Source of the DNA: Claveliimonas intestinigallinarum
Lineage (GTDB): Bacteria; Bacillota; Clostridia; Lachnospirales; Lachnospiraceae
Assembly (NCBI GenBank): GCA_019115145.1
Contig: DXED01000030.1
Location: 124,001-188,000 of the forward strand
DNA: 64,000 nt
Direction of reading: 5' to 3'
The notes below the pieces were generated by a model. It saw nothing but the letters and a program-made list of their open reading frames with translations. It was not told the DNA's origin and made no database searches. Every line of letters starts with the position of its first letter. Positions within the stretch are counted from its first letter, which is position 1. Shown in pieces: positions 30,876 to 40,064 of the stretch. The translations under genes and the position numbers were made by a program.

Positions 30876-31469
30876 ATGGCAGTAAACAGAGTTCCGGTTC
30901 TTAAAAGATGCCGTTCACTTGGCATGGACCCAGTTTATTTAGGAATTGATAAAAAGTCTAACAGACAGTTAAAGAGATCAAACAGAAAGATGAGTGAGTA
31001 CGGACTGCAGCTCCGCGAGAAGCAGAAAGCAAAATTCATCTACGGCGTTCTTGAGAAGCCTTTCAGAAACTACTACAAGAAGGCAAAACAGCAGAAGGGA
31101 ATGACAGGTACAAACCTGATGGTTCTGCTTGAGACAAGACTTGACAATGTAGTGTTCCGCATGGGGCTTGCCAGAACACGCCGCGAGGCAAGACAGATCG
31201 TAGACCACAAGCATGTGCTGGTTAACGGGAAGCAGGTAAACATTCCTTCTTACCTTGTTAAGGCAGGCGATGTGATCGAGATCAAAGAGAAATGCAAAGG
31301 TTCCCAGAGATACAAAGATATCATCGAGGTGACAGGCGGACGTCTTGTACCTGCATGGATCGAAGTAGACCACGAGGCTCTGAAGGGAACTGTAAAAGAA
31401 CTTCCGACACGCGATGAGATTGACGTTCCTGTAGACGAGATGCTGATCGTCGAGTTGTATTCTAAATAA
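30876..31469 (+). CDS. rpsD: 30S ribosomal protein S4
   Basis: A 197-residue assembly-initiating protein with a C-terminal S4 RNA-binding domain (RLDNVVFRMGLARTRREARQ in part, HKHVLVNGKQVNIPSY). ATG 30876 is chosen because CAGGAGGAAAGCG lies upstream; the longer frame from 30834 is leader. S4 is the alpha-operon repressor in enterobacteria. Its first zinc-cysteine set is absent. Confidence 0.97.
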   Translation: MAVNRVPVLKRCRSLGMDPVYLGIDKKSNRQLKRSNRKMSEYGLQLREKQKAKFIYGVLEKPFRNYYKKAKQQKGMTGTNLMVLLETRLDNVVFRMGLARTRREARQIVDHKHVLVNGKQVNIPSYLVKAGDVIEIKEKCKGSQRYKDIIEVTGGRLVPAWIEVDHEALKGTVKELPTRDEIDVPVDEMLIVELYSK

Positions 31470-31529
31470 TTAATTTAGAAAAGTAATTAACCCTCAGAAA
31501 ATTATCAGCCCATAAGGAGGGACTATATA

Positions 31530-32489
31530 GTGTTTGATTTCAATAAACCGAATATCGAAATTACAGAAATGTCAGAAGATAAGAGATATGGAAGATTTGT
31601 AGTAGAGCCTCTTGAGAGAGGCTACGGTACAACACTTGGAAATTCTCTTAGAAGGATCATGCTCTCATCTCTTCCCGGAGCTGCCATCAGCCAGGTGAAG
31701 ATCGACGGTGTGCTGCATGAATTCAGTTCTATCCCGGGTGTGAAGGAAGATGTGACAGAGATCATCATGAATTTGAAATCTCTGGCTATTAAAAATACAT
31801 CTGAGACAGACGAACCAAAGACAGCCTACATTGAGTTTGAAGGTGAGGGTGTCGTAACTGGTGCTGATATACAGGCGGACTCAGACATTGAGATCATGAA
31901 TCCGGAGACTGTCATCGCCACTTTGAACGGCGGCGCGGACAGCAAGCTTTACATGGAACTGACTATCACAAAGGGCAGAGGATATGTAAGTTCAGATAAG
32001 AACAAGAATGAGGATCTTCCCATTGCGGTTATTCCCATTGACTCTATCTACACACCTGTTGAGAGAGTGAACCTTACGGTTGAGAATACCCGTGTGGGCC
32101 AGATCACAGATTTTGACAAATTGACACTTGATGTGTGGACAAACGGCACACTTCATCCGGACGAGGCAGTCAGCCTTGCCGCAAAGGTTCTCAGCGAGCA
32201 CCTGAAGCTGTTTATCGATCTCTCTGAGGTGGCACAGGCCGCTGAGGTCATGATCGAGAAGGAGGATGACGAGAAGGAGAAGGTTCTCGAGATGAGCATT
32301 GACGAGCTCGAGCTCTCCGTGCGCTCCTACAACTGTCTGAAGCGCGCCGGCATCAACACAGTGGAAGAGTTGACAAACCGCACACCTGAGGACATGATGA
32401 AGGTCCGCAACCTGGGACGCAAATCCCTGGAGGAAGTGCTGGCAAAATTAAAAGAACTCGGCTTAGAGCTGAGCCAGGGCGAGGAGTAA
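31530..32489 (+). CDS. rpoA: RNA polymerase alpha subunit
   Basis: A 319-residue subunit. The N-terminal assembly domain includes RGYGTTLGNSLRRIMLSS; a linker near residue 235 is acidic; the C-terminal domain has two helix-hairpin-helix motifs (LSVRSYNCLKRAGINTVEEL, VRNLGRKSLEEVLAKL) that bind UP elements and activators. GTG start after AAGGAGGGACTATATA. Length is normal. Confidence 0.98.
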   Translation: MFDFNKPNIEITEMSEDKRYGRFVVEPLERGYGTTLGNSLRRIMLSSLPGAAISQVKIDGVLHEFSSIPGVKEDVTEIIMNLKSLAIKNTSETDEPKTAYIEFEGEGVVTGADIQADSDIEIMNPETVIATLNGGADSKLYMELTITKGRGYVSSDKNKNEDLPIAVIPIDSIYTPVERVNLTVENTRVGQITDFDKLTLDVWTNGTLHPDEAVSLAAKVLSEHLKLFIDLSEVAQAAEVMIEKEDDEKEKVLEMSIDELELSVRSYNCLKRAGINTVEELTNRTPEDMMKVRNLGRKSLEEVLAKLKELGLELSQGEE

Positions 32490-32775
32490 AACGACGAGCC
32501 CTGGCGATACTGATCGAGCGTAAGCTCGAGCAGGTTCCGCTAAAAGCAGGGAGAGGAGTAAGGTGTGAGCACTTAGCGAGAGTGAGCCGTCAGGCGACGC
32601 TCGAGTTCTAGTTCGAAGAACTAGCTCTTTAATCCCCGTTAGATATGTGTTATATGTCATATATAACCACAACCCACGCCCAGCCGCCAGTAAGCCCAAA
32701 GATGCGTGGCGGCGGCATTTGGCTAGTAAGCCCGAAGATGCATAACCAGATGTTAAATATTGGAGGAGAAGAAAA
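32490..32775 (+). repeat. Inverted-repeat spacer rpoA-rplQ (copy D)
   Basis: Hairpins CGAGC gtaa GCTCG (near 32515-32528) and CTAGTTC gaa GAACTAG (32608-32624) occur here. TGAGCACTTAGCGAG (32566-32580) is the exact reverse complement of a block in the rpsH-rplF spacer. Two AGTAAGCCC-AAGATGC near-copies lie at about 32691-32743. No gene is supported. Confidence 0.7.
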
Positions 32776-33312
32776 ATGGCAAAATATAGAAAACTTGGCA
32801 GAACATCAAGCCAGAGAAAAGCATTACTGAGAAACCAGGTGACAGCTCTCTTAAACAACGGCAAGATCCGTACAACAGAGGCAAAGGCTAAAGAGATCCG
32901 CAAGATCGCAGAGGGCCTGATCGCTATGGCAGTAAAGGAGAAGGACAACTTCGAGGAGGTTACTGTTAAGGCCAAGGTTGCCCGCAAGGACAAAGACGGC
33001 AAGAGAGTAAAGGAAGTTGTAGACGGAAAGAAAGTGACAGTATATGACGAAGTAGAGAAGAAGATCAAGAAGGATATGCCTTCCAGACTTCACGCAAGAC
33101 GTCAGATGCTGAAGGTTCTGTGCCCTGTGACAGAGGTTCCGAAGACAGCAGCCGGAAGAAAGAAAAATACAAAAGAGATCGATATGGTAGCGAAGCTGTT
33201 CGACGAGATCGCGCCGAAGTATGCAGACCGCAACGGTGGTTACACAAGAATCATCAAGATTGGTCAGCGTAAAGGTGACGCTGCTATGGAGGTTCTGATC
33301 GAGCTCGTATAA
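32776..33312 (+). CDS. rplQ: 50S ribosomal protein L17
   Basis: A 178-residue tunnel-exit protein starting MAKYRKLGRTSSQRKALLRN. It is longer than the common 115-130 residues because of a charged insertion of about 50 residues after the first helices (KVARKDKDGKRVKEVVDG), which occurs in related Clostridia. The C-terminus (GGYTRIIKIGQRKGDAA) is normal. Last gene of the operon; a terminator follows. Confidence 0.96.
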   Translation: MAKYRKLGRTSSQRKALLRNQVTALLNNGKIRTTEAKAKEIRKIAEGLIAMAVKEKDNFEEVTVKAKVARKDKDGKRVKEVVDGKKVTVYDEVEKKIKKDMPSRLHARRQMLKVLCPVTEVPKTAAGRKKNTKEIDMVAKLFDEIAPKYADRNGGYTRIIKIGQRKGDAAMEVLIELV

Positions 33313-33344
33313 GAGATTGATCGGAAAATCATTAGACAGGTATT

Positions 33345-33375
33345 AAAAAAGAGTTCCAGTGGAACTCTTTTTTTT
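33345..33375 (+). terminator. Terminator of the ribosomal operon
   Basis: GAGTTCC (33351-33357), loop AGT, GGAACTC (33361-33367), extended by A6 on the left and T8 on the right, 32 bases after the rplQ stop. Confidence 0.93.
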
Positions 33376-33739
33376 ATGCTGCAGCTGCCCTGCTAAGTTC
33401 TGTCCAGATCAGAGGGGGCAATGGGGAATATAAATTGTTATAGTTGTGTCAAAGTTCGTGAAAAGAGCTCATTATTTACAGTTAATTTATTGTTAAATAA
33501 TATACTTTTTGAAATAGTAGTTACAAATCAGATAAAATATGATAGAATACACTCACTGAAACGAAGAGCGAACGATAAAGGAGGGCAGTGGAAAAAAGAA
33601 GCAAAGTCATTGAAAAAAACAGAGAGAGAAATATTTGTTAAAAAAATATCAAAAAGTTATTGACAAATATTTAACGAACCTGTATACTAAACCCAGGTTG
33701 AAGAAAAACAACGAAAAACTATTTACGGAGGAAACCAAA
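33376..33739 (+). promoter_or_regulatory. adhE regulatory region with promoters and Rex-like operators
   Basis: The proximal promoter TTGACA (33660-33665), 17 bases, TATACT (33683-33688) has its -35 inside a Rex-like site (TTGACAAATATTTAACGA, 33660-33677; 11 of 14 consensus positions). A second, better site, TTGTTAAAAAAATATCAA (33635-33652), lies directly upstream (12 of 14). A possible distal promoter is TTACAA (33521-33526), 16 bases, TAGAAT (33543-33548). This fits redox (NADH/NAD) control of adhE. Confidence 0.7.
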
Positions 33740-36361
33740 ATGGCTAAAAAGAAAGAAGAAGCGGTGGTACCAACATTTATCGACAGCGTGGAAGCTCTCG
33801 AAGCAAAGATGAAAGCAATGAGAGAAGCCCAGAAGGTATTTGCCACCTACACACAGGAGCAGGTAGACAAGATTTTCTTTGAGGCAGCTATGGCGGCCAA
33901 CAAGATGCGTATCCCCCTTGCAAAGATGGCAGTGGAGGAGACAGGACGTGGTCTTGTAGAGGACAAGGTCATCAAGAACCACTATGCGGCTGAGTATACA
34001 TACAATGCATACAAGCACACAAAAACCTGCGGCGTGTTCGAGGAGGACAAGGCCTACGGCATCAAAAAGATCGCTGAGCCTGTGGGACTGGTAGCCGCTG
34101 TTATTCCGACTACAAACCCGACTTCTACAGCAATCTTCAAGACACTGATCTGTCTGAAGACAAGAAATGCGATCATCATCAGCCCCCATCCGGCTGCAAA
34201 GAAATGTACGATCGAGGCTGCCAAGGTTGTTCTGGATGCCGCTGTAAAGGCAGGAGCACCTGAGGGAATTATCGGATGGATCGATGCTCCGTCACTGGAG
34301 CTGACAACAACTGTTATGAAGGACTCCGACCTGATCCTTGCGACAGGCGGTCCTGGAATGGTGAAGTCAGCATACTCTTCCGGAAAACCGGCAGTGGGCG
34401 TTGGACCTGGAAATACACCGGTCATCATCGACGAGACAGCTGACATCAAGAACGCAGTAAACTCCATCATCCACTCCAAGACATTTGACAATGGTATGAT
34501 CTGTGCTTCCGAGCAGTCTGTGACCGTTCTGGAGAGCATTTACGAGGAAGTAAAGAAAGAGTTCGCTTACCGCGGATGCTACTTCCTGAAGCCCGGCGAT
34601 GAGCTGAACAAGGTCCGCAAGACCATCATCATCGACGGCAAGCTGAACAACAAGATCCCCGGAATGTCAGCCGTGAAGATTGCGGAGATGGCAGGGGTGA
34701 AGGTTCCGGCTAATACAAAGATCCTCATCGGCGAGGTTGAGTCCGTGGACATCTCCGAGGAGTTCGCTCACGAGAAGCTGTCTCCTGTACTTGCCATGTA
34801 CAAGGCAAAGACATTTGACGAGGCTCTCGAGAAGGCAGAGAAGCTGGTAGAGGACGGCGGATACGGCCATACATCAGCGCTGTACATCGATCCCTCCGAG
34901 ACAGAGAAGATCGCAAAGCACTCTGCTGCAATGAAGACCTGCCGTATTCTGATCAACACACCTTCCTCTCAGGGCGGTATCGGTGATCTGTACAACTTCA
35001 AGCTTGCGCCATCCCTTACTCTTGGATGCGGTTCCTGGGGCGGAAACTCCGTATCAGAGAACGTTGGAGTAAAACATCTCATCAATATCAAGACAGTGGC
35101 CGAGAGGAGAGAGAATATGCTGTGGTTCAGAACACCAGAAAAGATCTACTTTAAGAAAGGCTGCATGCCGGTTGCCCTGGACGAGCTGGGAACCATCATG
35201 CACAAGAAGAAAGCATTTATCGTAACAGATACTTTCCTGTATCAGAACGGCTACGTGAAACCGATCGAGGAAAAACTGGACCAGATGGGTATTCAGCATA
35301 CATGCTTCTACGAGGTAGCTCCGGACCCGACACTGCAGTGCGCACAGAAGGGCGTGGAGCAGATGAAGGCCTTCGAGCCCGACACCATCATCGCTCTGGG
35401 CGGTGGATCCGCAATGGACGCCGGCAAGATCATGTGGGTAATGTACGAGCATCCGGAAGCAGACTTCGCTGACATGGCCATGGACTTCATGGATATCCGC
35501 AAGAGGGTATTCACATTCCCGAAGATGGGCGAGAAGGCTTACTTTGTAGCCATCCCCACATCCTCCGGTACAGGTTCCGAGGTGACACCTTTCGCCATCA
35601 TCACAGACGCGACAACAGGCGTAAAATGGCCTATCGCTGACTACGAGCTCCTGCCTGACATGGCAATCGTGGACGTGGACAACATGATGACACAGCCCAA
35701 GGGACTGACATGTGCATCCGGTATCGATGTTATGACACATGCCATCGAGTCCTACGTATCCATCATGGCTACAGACTTTACAAAGGGTCTCTCCATGAAG
35801 GCTGTCAAGATGGTATTTGACAACCTGCCGTCCGCATACGAGAACGGTGCGAAGGATCCGAAGGCCCGCGAGGCAATGGCCAACGCTTCCTGCATGGCTG
35901 GTATGGCGTTCGCAAACGCGTTCCTTGGCCTGAACCACTCCATGGCTCACAAGCTGGGCGCTTTCCATCACCTGCCGCACGGTATCGCAAACGCTGTGAT
36001 CCTGACAGAGGTTATGAAATACAACGCAGAGGAAGTTCCGACAAGAATGGGAACATTCTCACAGTATCAGTATCCACATGCACTGGCAGACTACGCAGAG
36101 CTTGGACGCTACGCAGGCTGCAAGGGCAACACAGATAAAGAGGTATTCGACGACTTCATCGCAAGACTGGAGGATCTGAAGGAGAAGATCGGCATCAAGA
36201 AGTCCATCAAGGAGTATGGCATTGACGAGAAGTACTTCCTTGACACTCTGGATGAGATGACAGAGCAGGCCTTCAACGACCAGTGTACAGGTGCAAACCC
36301 GAGATATCCGCTGATGAAGGAAATGAAAGAAATCTATCTCAAATGCTATTACGGCAAATAG
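33740..36361 (+). CDS. adhE: Bifunctional acetaldehyde-CoA/alcohol dehydrogenase
   Basis: An 873-residue fusion converting acetyl-CoA to ethanol with two NADH; it forms spirosomes in other bacteria. The N-terminal aldehyde dehydrogenase (about residues 1-445) has catalytic Cys255 in NGMICASEQSV and PVGLVAAVIPTTNPTS. The C-terminal iron alcohol dehydrogenase (about 455-873) has GGGSAMDAGK and metal ligands in DVMTHAIE and HSMAHKLGAFHHLPHG. ATG 33740 follows ACGGAGGAAACC; the frame open from 33635 is promoter DNA. Full length, no disruption. Confidence 0.97.
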   Translation: MAKKKEEAVVPTFIDSVEALEAKMKAMREAQKVFATYTQEQVDKIFFEAAMAANKMRIPLAKMAVEETGRGLVEDKVIKNHYAAEYTYNAYKHTKTCGVFEEDKAYGIKKIAEPVGLVAAVIPTTNPTSTAIFKTLICLKTRNAIIISPHPAAKKCTIEAAKVVLDAAVKAGAPEGIIGWIDAPSLELTTTVMKDSDLILATGGPGMVKSAYSSGKPAVGVGPGNTPVIIDETADIKNAVNSIIHSKTFDNGMICASEQSVTVLESIYEEVKKEFAYRGCYFLKPGDELNKVRKTIIIDGKLNNKIPGMSAVKIAEMAGVKVPANTKILIGEVESVDISEEFAHEKLSPVLAMYKAKTFDEALEKAEKLVEDGGYGHTSALYIDPSETEKIAKHSAAMKTCRILINTPSSQGGIGDLYNFKLAPSLTLGCGSWGGNSVSENVGVKHLINIKTVAERRENMLWFRTPEKIYFKKGCMPVALDELGTIMHKKKAFIVTDTFLYQNGYVKPIEEKLDQMGIQHTCFYEVAPDPTLQCAQKGVEQMKAFEPDTIIALGGGSAMDAGKIMWVMYEHPEADFADMAMDFMDIRKRVFTFPKMGEKAYFVAIPTSSGTGSEVTPFAIITDATTGVKWPIADYELLPDMAIVDVDNMMTQPKGLTCASGIDVMTHAIESYVSIMATDFTKGLSMKAVKMVFDNLPSAYENGAKDPKAREAMANASCMAGMAFANAFLGLNHSMAHKLGAFHHLPHGIANAVILTEVMKYNAEEVPTRMGTFSQYQYPHALADYAELGRYAGCKGNTDKEVFDDFIARLEDLKEKIGIKKSIKEYGIDEKYFLDTLDEMTEQAFNDQCTGANPRYPLMKEMKEIYLKCYYGK

Positions 36362-36388
36362 TTTTTCTCATAAGTTTTTCTCACAAAG

Positions 36389-36425
36389 AGAAGGCGCTCC
36401 GAAAGGGGCGCCTTCTGTCTATTGA
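36389..36425 (+). terminator. adhE terminator
   Basis: AGAAGGCGC (36389-36397) with GCGCCTTCT (36408-36416) and an inner CC/GG; the T-tract is weak. It also faces the convergent cell-wall gene. Confidence 0.7.
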
Positions 36426-36434
36426 CTGCTCTTT

Positions 36435-37469
36435 TTAGTTTGCCAGATACACCTCCGCGTAATAGACGCCGCATGCCAGTGCCGTGGAGTGGTCGTTTAC
36501 AAAAATGTCGATCACATTTCCCTTGATGGCGCCGCCGGTGTCCTCAGCGGTGTACACATGTCCGTTTATAATAACCTGTGAGCCAAGAGGAATAACGCTC
36601 GGATCCACTGCAATGGTCCGTCCCGCTGTGGGAACTGTGCCGCTTGCCGTGTGGCTGCCGCCCCAGCTGCCTGTGCAGTAGAAGCAGGGGCAGTAATGGG
36701 TGATGCGGAAACGGCCAAGGCTCTGCTTGCCGTCTGTGGAAACGCTGCCGCCTCCTGTCTGGCCGCTGCCTGAGCTTCCTGACGCCGCCTGCTGTGCCTG
36801 CTGCTGGGCTGCCGCCTGTGCCGCTGCCCTCTGCTGAGCAAGCAGCGCTTCCGCCTCCTTTGCCTTCTCTATCTGACTGCTGTACTCTGAGATCTGATCA
36901 GATTTAGAAGAGATCTGCTCCTCCAGCTCTGCCTGCTTTGTGTTCAGCTCCTCCTCCATATCTGCCAGGGATGTCTGCTGCTCCTTGAGGGCATCTCCCT
37001 GCTTTTTGATCTCGTTCTGGGTATTCTCCAGCTCCTTGAGCATCTCCCGGTCGTATTCGCTTACATTCTGAACAAAGTCTGTCTTGTTCAGGAAATCTGC
37101 CATGTCTTCCGCTGAGCAGAGGAGCTCAAGGAATGTGGTGTCCCCCGCCTCGTACATATATTTGATGCGGAGCTTCATGGCTTCGTACTGTTCCTCGCCT
37201 TTCTTCTGTGCTTCATCCATCTGTTTCTGGGTTTCTTCCATAGCAGCTTCGGTTTCTTCCATCTTGGTGGAGAGTTTCTCTATATCGCTGCTGAGACTAT
37301 TCAGTTCCTCGTTCAGGCTGTTAACCTCGTCCTCGAGGGCGCCCTTTTGCTGTTCCAGTTCTTCCGTAGAAGGTTCTGCGTATACCAGAGTGCCGGTACA
37401 CCCCATGGCTGCGACACATCCGGCCACAACGCCGGCCCGCAGCATGCGCTTGAATTTCGTACTCATCAT
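36435..37469 (-). CDS. Secreted coiled-coil protein with C-terminal 3D (lytic) domain
   Basis: Exported protein of 344 residues: signal peptide (residues 1-31, hydrophobic AGVVAGCVAAMGCTGTLVYA), a long CwlO-like coiled coil (about 33-210), a Gln/Ala then Ser/Gly linker, and a C-terminal 3D domain (about 252-344) with the three-Asp signature DPSVIPLGS, AEDTGGAIKG and IDIFV. Such proteins cleave or bind peptidoglycan during growth or resuscitation. A GAAAGGAAATG site precedes adjacent ATGs (37469 or 37466). Monocistronic. Confidence 0.88.
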   Translation of the reverse strand: MMSTKFKRMLRAGVVAGCVAAMGCTGTLVYAEPSTEELEQQKGALEDEVNSLNEELNSLSSDIEKLSTKMEETEAAMEETQKQMDEAQKKGEEQYEAMKLRIKYMYEAGDTTFLELLCSAEDMADFLNKTDFVQNVSEYDREMLKELENTQNEIKKQGDALKEQQTSLADMEEELNTKQAELEEQISSKSDQISEYSSQIEKAKEAEALLAQQRAAAQAAAQQQAQQAASGSSGSGQTGGGSVSTDGKQSLGRFRITHYCPCFYCTGSWGGSHTASGTVPTAGRTIAVDPSVIPLGSQVIINGHVYTAEDTGGAIKGNVIDIFVNDHSTALACGVYYAEVYLAN

Positions 37470-37635
37470 ATATACATTTCCTTTCTCTCGGCGAGTTCCG
37501 CACGTCCGCTTACAAATTTTTATATATCCGAACGTCTAACTATTATACAACAAATTGCTTTATTTCGCAAATTTTGTTATGATGATTTAAGAATAATTTT
37601 ATAGAATAGAACAGATCCGGGAGGGAGCGGAGTTT

Positions 37636-38226
37636 ATGAAAAAATACGAAGAAGAAAAATACAGAATGGAAAATATAGAGGACAAGATTTATCCCTGGGT
37701 GAAGGAGGAGCTGCGTGACAGCCATGCCCTGAACGGGAAAAATATTTCCGAGAAGGACACGCCTCTGATTTCTTTTGTTGGAAATCTCACGGTGCTTCTG
37801 GTCATACAGAGGGGGGAGGACGCATATGAGATCATAAAGGACAATATGCTGCCGCCGGACTGCGATATAGAGAAGCTCTACTACAGGGCGTGTGAGAACC
37901 TGGCCCGGGACGTGGAATTTGTCTTTGGCCATACCTGGTACGGGGGATACGCCGTCCTGGCGGACGGACACCACGAGGCCAGCTCCCTGTGCCTGCGGCA
38001 TATATGGGATGTGTGCGTGCAGAAGCTGGATGATGACCTGGTGATCATGGCGCCTTCAAAGGACATGGTGCTCTTTGTGCCGGCAGGGGACGAGGAGAAG
38101 CTTGCCAGGATGATCGAATTTGGCAGGGAGGCCTACGAGAGGAGCCAGGACAGGGTGAGCAGAAGCCTGATGGTCTTTACGAAAGAAGGAAAGGAATTAC
38201 TGGCATATGACGAAGTGCAGCACTAA
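37636..38226 (+). CDS. Conserved hypothetical protein (DUF1444/DUF5688-like, tentative)
   Basis: A cytoplasmic 196-residue protein without signal or membrane segments. Visible features are an acidic, charged N-terminus (KKYEEEKYRMENIEDKIYP), LARDVEFVFG in the middle, and a C-terminal stretch DDDLVIMAPSKDMVLFVPAG. I do not recognise it with certainty; the layout resembles small Lachnospiraceae DUF families. CGGGAGGGAGCGG is a good ribosome-binding site. It overlaps the next gene by 20 bases, implying coupled translation. Confidence 0.7.
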   Translation: MKKYEEEKYRMENIEDKIYPWVKEELRDSHALNGKNISEKDTPLISFVGNLTVLLVIQRGEDAYEIIKDNMLPPDCDIEKLYYRACENLARDVEFVFGHTWYGGYAVLADGHHEASSLCLRHIWDVCVQKLDDDLVIMAPSKDMVLFVPAGDEEKLARMIEFGREAYERSQDRVSRSLMVFTKEGKELLAYDEVQH

Positions 38227-39091
38227 GGGATACAGGATAAAAATGGTCGGGCTGGATATGGACGGCACCCTTCTCACAACGGAGAAAGAACTGACAGAGC
38301 ACACAAAGGAGGTTCTGCTGGAAGCTATTGACAGAGGAGTCACAGTGCTCCCGGCCACAGGCAGGCCGCTGACAGGCATCCCGGAGGAGGTGCTTAAGCT
38401 TCCGGGGGTGCGCTACGCGGTGGCCTCCAACGGAGCACGGATCGTGGATCTGAAGGAGGACAGGGTGATCTACGAAGGCCTTGTCTCCTACGAGACAGGG
38501 AGCAGGGTGCTGGAGATATGCAGCCGCTATGACGCTCTGATGGAGATTTACTATGACGGCGTGGGATATGCAGATGAGGAGAAGCTGAAGCGCATCGATG
38601 AGTACGTGCCCAAAGCGCCCATGGCCCGTTATATAGCAGGTTCCAGATGCCCGGTGGAGGATGTGATGGCCATGTTCGAGGAGCGCAAGGCACCCACCGA
38701 CAAGGTCCATGCTCTGTTCCGCACAAAGGAGGAGCGTGAAAAGGCCTGGCAGGAGGTAGAAAAAGAGGTCCCGGATATTGAAATAACAGGCGCTTTGAGC
38801 AATAATATAGAAGTAAACGCAAAGGGCGTGAACAAGGGCCGAGGTCTTCTGATCCTGGGAGAGCTCTTGGGCATACGCCGGGAGGAGATCATGGCAGTGG
38901 GGGACGGCTCCAACGACATTGCCATGCTCAGGGAGGCGGGCCTTGGCGTGGCCATGGAAAACGCCACAGATGAGGTGAAGGCAGCGGCGGATGTGATCAC
39001 TCTCTCCAACGACCGGGAGGGAGCCGCGGCGGCCATTGAGAAGTACGTTCTGCGGGATCTGCGGCAGAATGAGGAGCATGATAAAATTTAA
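38207..39091 (+). CDS. Cof-type HAD-IIB phosphatase
   Basis: A 294-residue sugar- or flavin-phosphatase-like hydrolase. Motif I is GLDMDGTLLTTE (nucleophile Asp), motif II PATGRP, motif III near KGVNKGRGL, motif IV VGDGSNDIAML; a C2 cap lies between residues about 85 and 195. The start at 38207 overlaps the upstream gene; ATG 38243 (MVGLDMDG) is an alternative. Substrate cannot be deduced. Neighbour of uppP, 13 bases downstream. Confidence 0.9.
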   Translation: MTKCSTKGYRIKMVGLDMDGTLLTTEKELTEHTKEVLLEAIDRGVTVLPATGRPLTGIPEEVLKLPGVRYAVASNGARIVDLKEDRVIYEGLVSYETGSRVLEICSRYDALMEIYYDGVGYADEEKLKRIDEYVPKAPMARYIAGSRCPVEDVMAMFEERKAPTDKVHALFRTKEEREKAWQEVEKEVPDIEITGALSNNIEVNAKGVNKGRGLLILGELLGIRREEIMAVGDGSNDIAMLREAGLGVAMENATDEVKAAADVITLSNDREGAAAAIEKYVLRDLRQNEEHDKI

Positions 39092-39104
39092 AAGGAGATA
39101 GCAT

Positions 39105-39932
39105 ATGTTAGATATTATCAAAGTCATAATCCTGGGCATTGTGGAGGGAATTACCGAGTGGCTTCCGGTCAGCAGCACCGGTCATCTGATCCTTGTGGGA
39201 GATCTCCTGCAGCCGAACTTAAGCGATGCCTTTATGGAGATGTTTAACGTGGTCATCCAGCTGGGCGCCATCATGGCGGTGGTGGTGCTCTACTTCCACA
39301 AGCTGAACCCCTTCTCGCCGAAGAAGACGAAGAAGCAGAAGCTGCTGACCTGGCAGATGTGGATCAAGGTGCTGATCGCCTCTGTTCCGGCGGCAGTGGT
39401 GGGACTTCTGTTCAACGATTACCTGGACGCCATCTTCTACAAGCCGCTTCCTGTGGCGGTGATGCTGATCGTATACGGTGTCCTCTTTATCATAGTGGAA
39501 AACAGGAACAAGCATGTCCGCCCGAAGGTGACCAAGATATCGGAGCTGTCCGTCCAGATGCTGATCTGGATCGGTGTGTTCCAGATGCTGGCCCTCATTC
39601 CCGGCACGTCCAGATCCGGGGCTACCATCGTGGGCGCGCTGATGATCGGCATTTCCAGGGGCGTGGCTGCGGAGTTTACCTTCTTTCTCGCCATACCGGT
39701 CATGTTCGGAGCCAGCTTCCTGAAGCTGATCGGCTTTGGACTCTCCTTCACAGCGAAGGAGGCGGGGCTGCTGCTTCTTGGATGCGTAGTATCCTTTGGC
39801 GTGTCCATAGTGGCGATCAAGTTCCTGATGGGCTATATCAAGAAGCATGATTTCAAGGTTTTCGGCTACTACAGGATCGCTCTCGGCGCGGTCATCATTA
39901 TCGCGGCTATCGTTCAGATGATCATTGCATAA
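39105..39932 (+). CDS. uppP: Undecaprenyl-diphosphatase
   Basis: A 275-residue polytopic BacA/UppP enzyme recycling the C55 lipid carrier for peptidoglycan; it can give bacitracin tolerance. The first catalytic loop is EGITEWLPVSSTGH (residues 14-27) and the second GTSRSGATIVG. About eight membrane segments. AAAAGGAGATAGC precedes the ATG. A T-rich hairpin follows the stop. Confidence 0.97.
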   Translation: MLDIIKVIILGIVEGITEWLPVSSTGHLILVGDLLQPNLSDAFMEMFNVVIQLGAIMAVVVLYFHKLNPFSPKKTKKQKLLTWQMWIKVLIASVPAAVVGLLFNDYLDAIFYKPLPVAVMLIVYGVLFIIVENRNKHVRPKVTKISELSVQMLIWIGVFQMLALIPGTSRSGATIVGALMIGISRGVAAEFTFFLAIPVMFGASFLKLIGFGLSFTAKEAGLLLLGCVVSFGVSIVAIKFLMGYIKKHDFKVFGYYRIALGAVIIIAAIVQMIIA

Positions 39933-39985
39933 AAAACTGGTGGTTTTTTCTATAGATTATATAGAAAAAGCCACTTGTTTTTTAT
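39931..39985 (+). terminator. uppP terminator
   Basis: An extended stem of GTGG-TTTTTTCTATA and TATAGAAAAA-CCAC around GATTA, flanked by A6 and T6. It could also act on the opposite strand. Confidence 0.75.
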
Positions 39986-40002
39986 TCTGGACATGTTAGA
40001 AT
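39975..40002 (+). promoter_or_regulatory. Probable promoter of the amino-acid ABC transporter
   Basis: TTGTTT (39975-39980), 16-base spacer, TAGAAT (39997-40002). It partly overlaps the 3' arm of the uppP terminator. Confidence 0.5.
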
Positions 40003-40064
40003 ATTTACTGACGTGTATCTTTATGCATTAATAATGAAAAAATATATTCTGGAGGGAAAGAATT

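Noticed and set aside
35054..35980. A 308-codon minus-strand open frame inside adhE
   Set aside because: His/Cys-rich shadow of the alcohol dehydrogenase domain without coding support.
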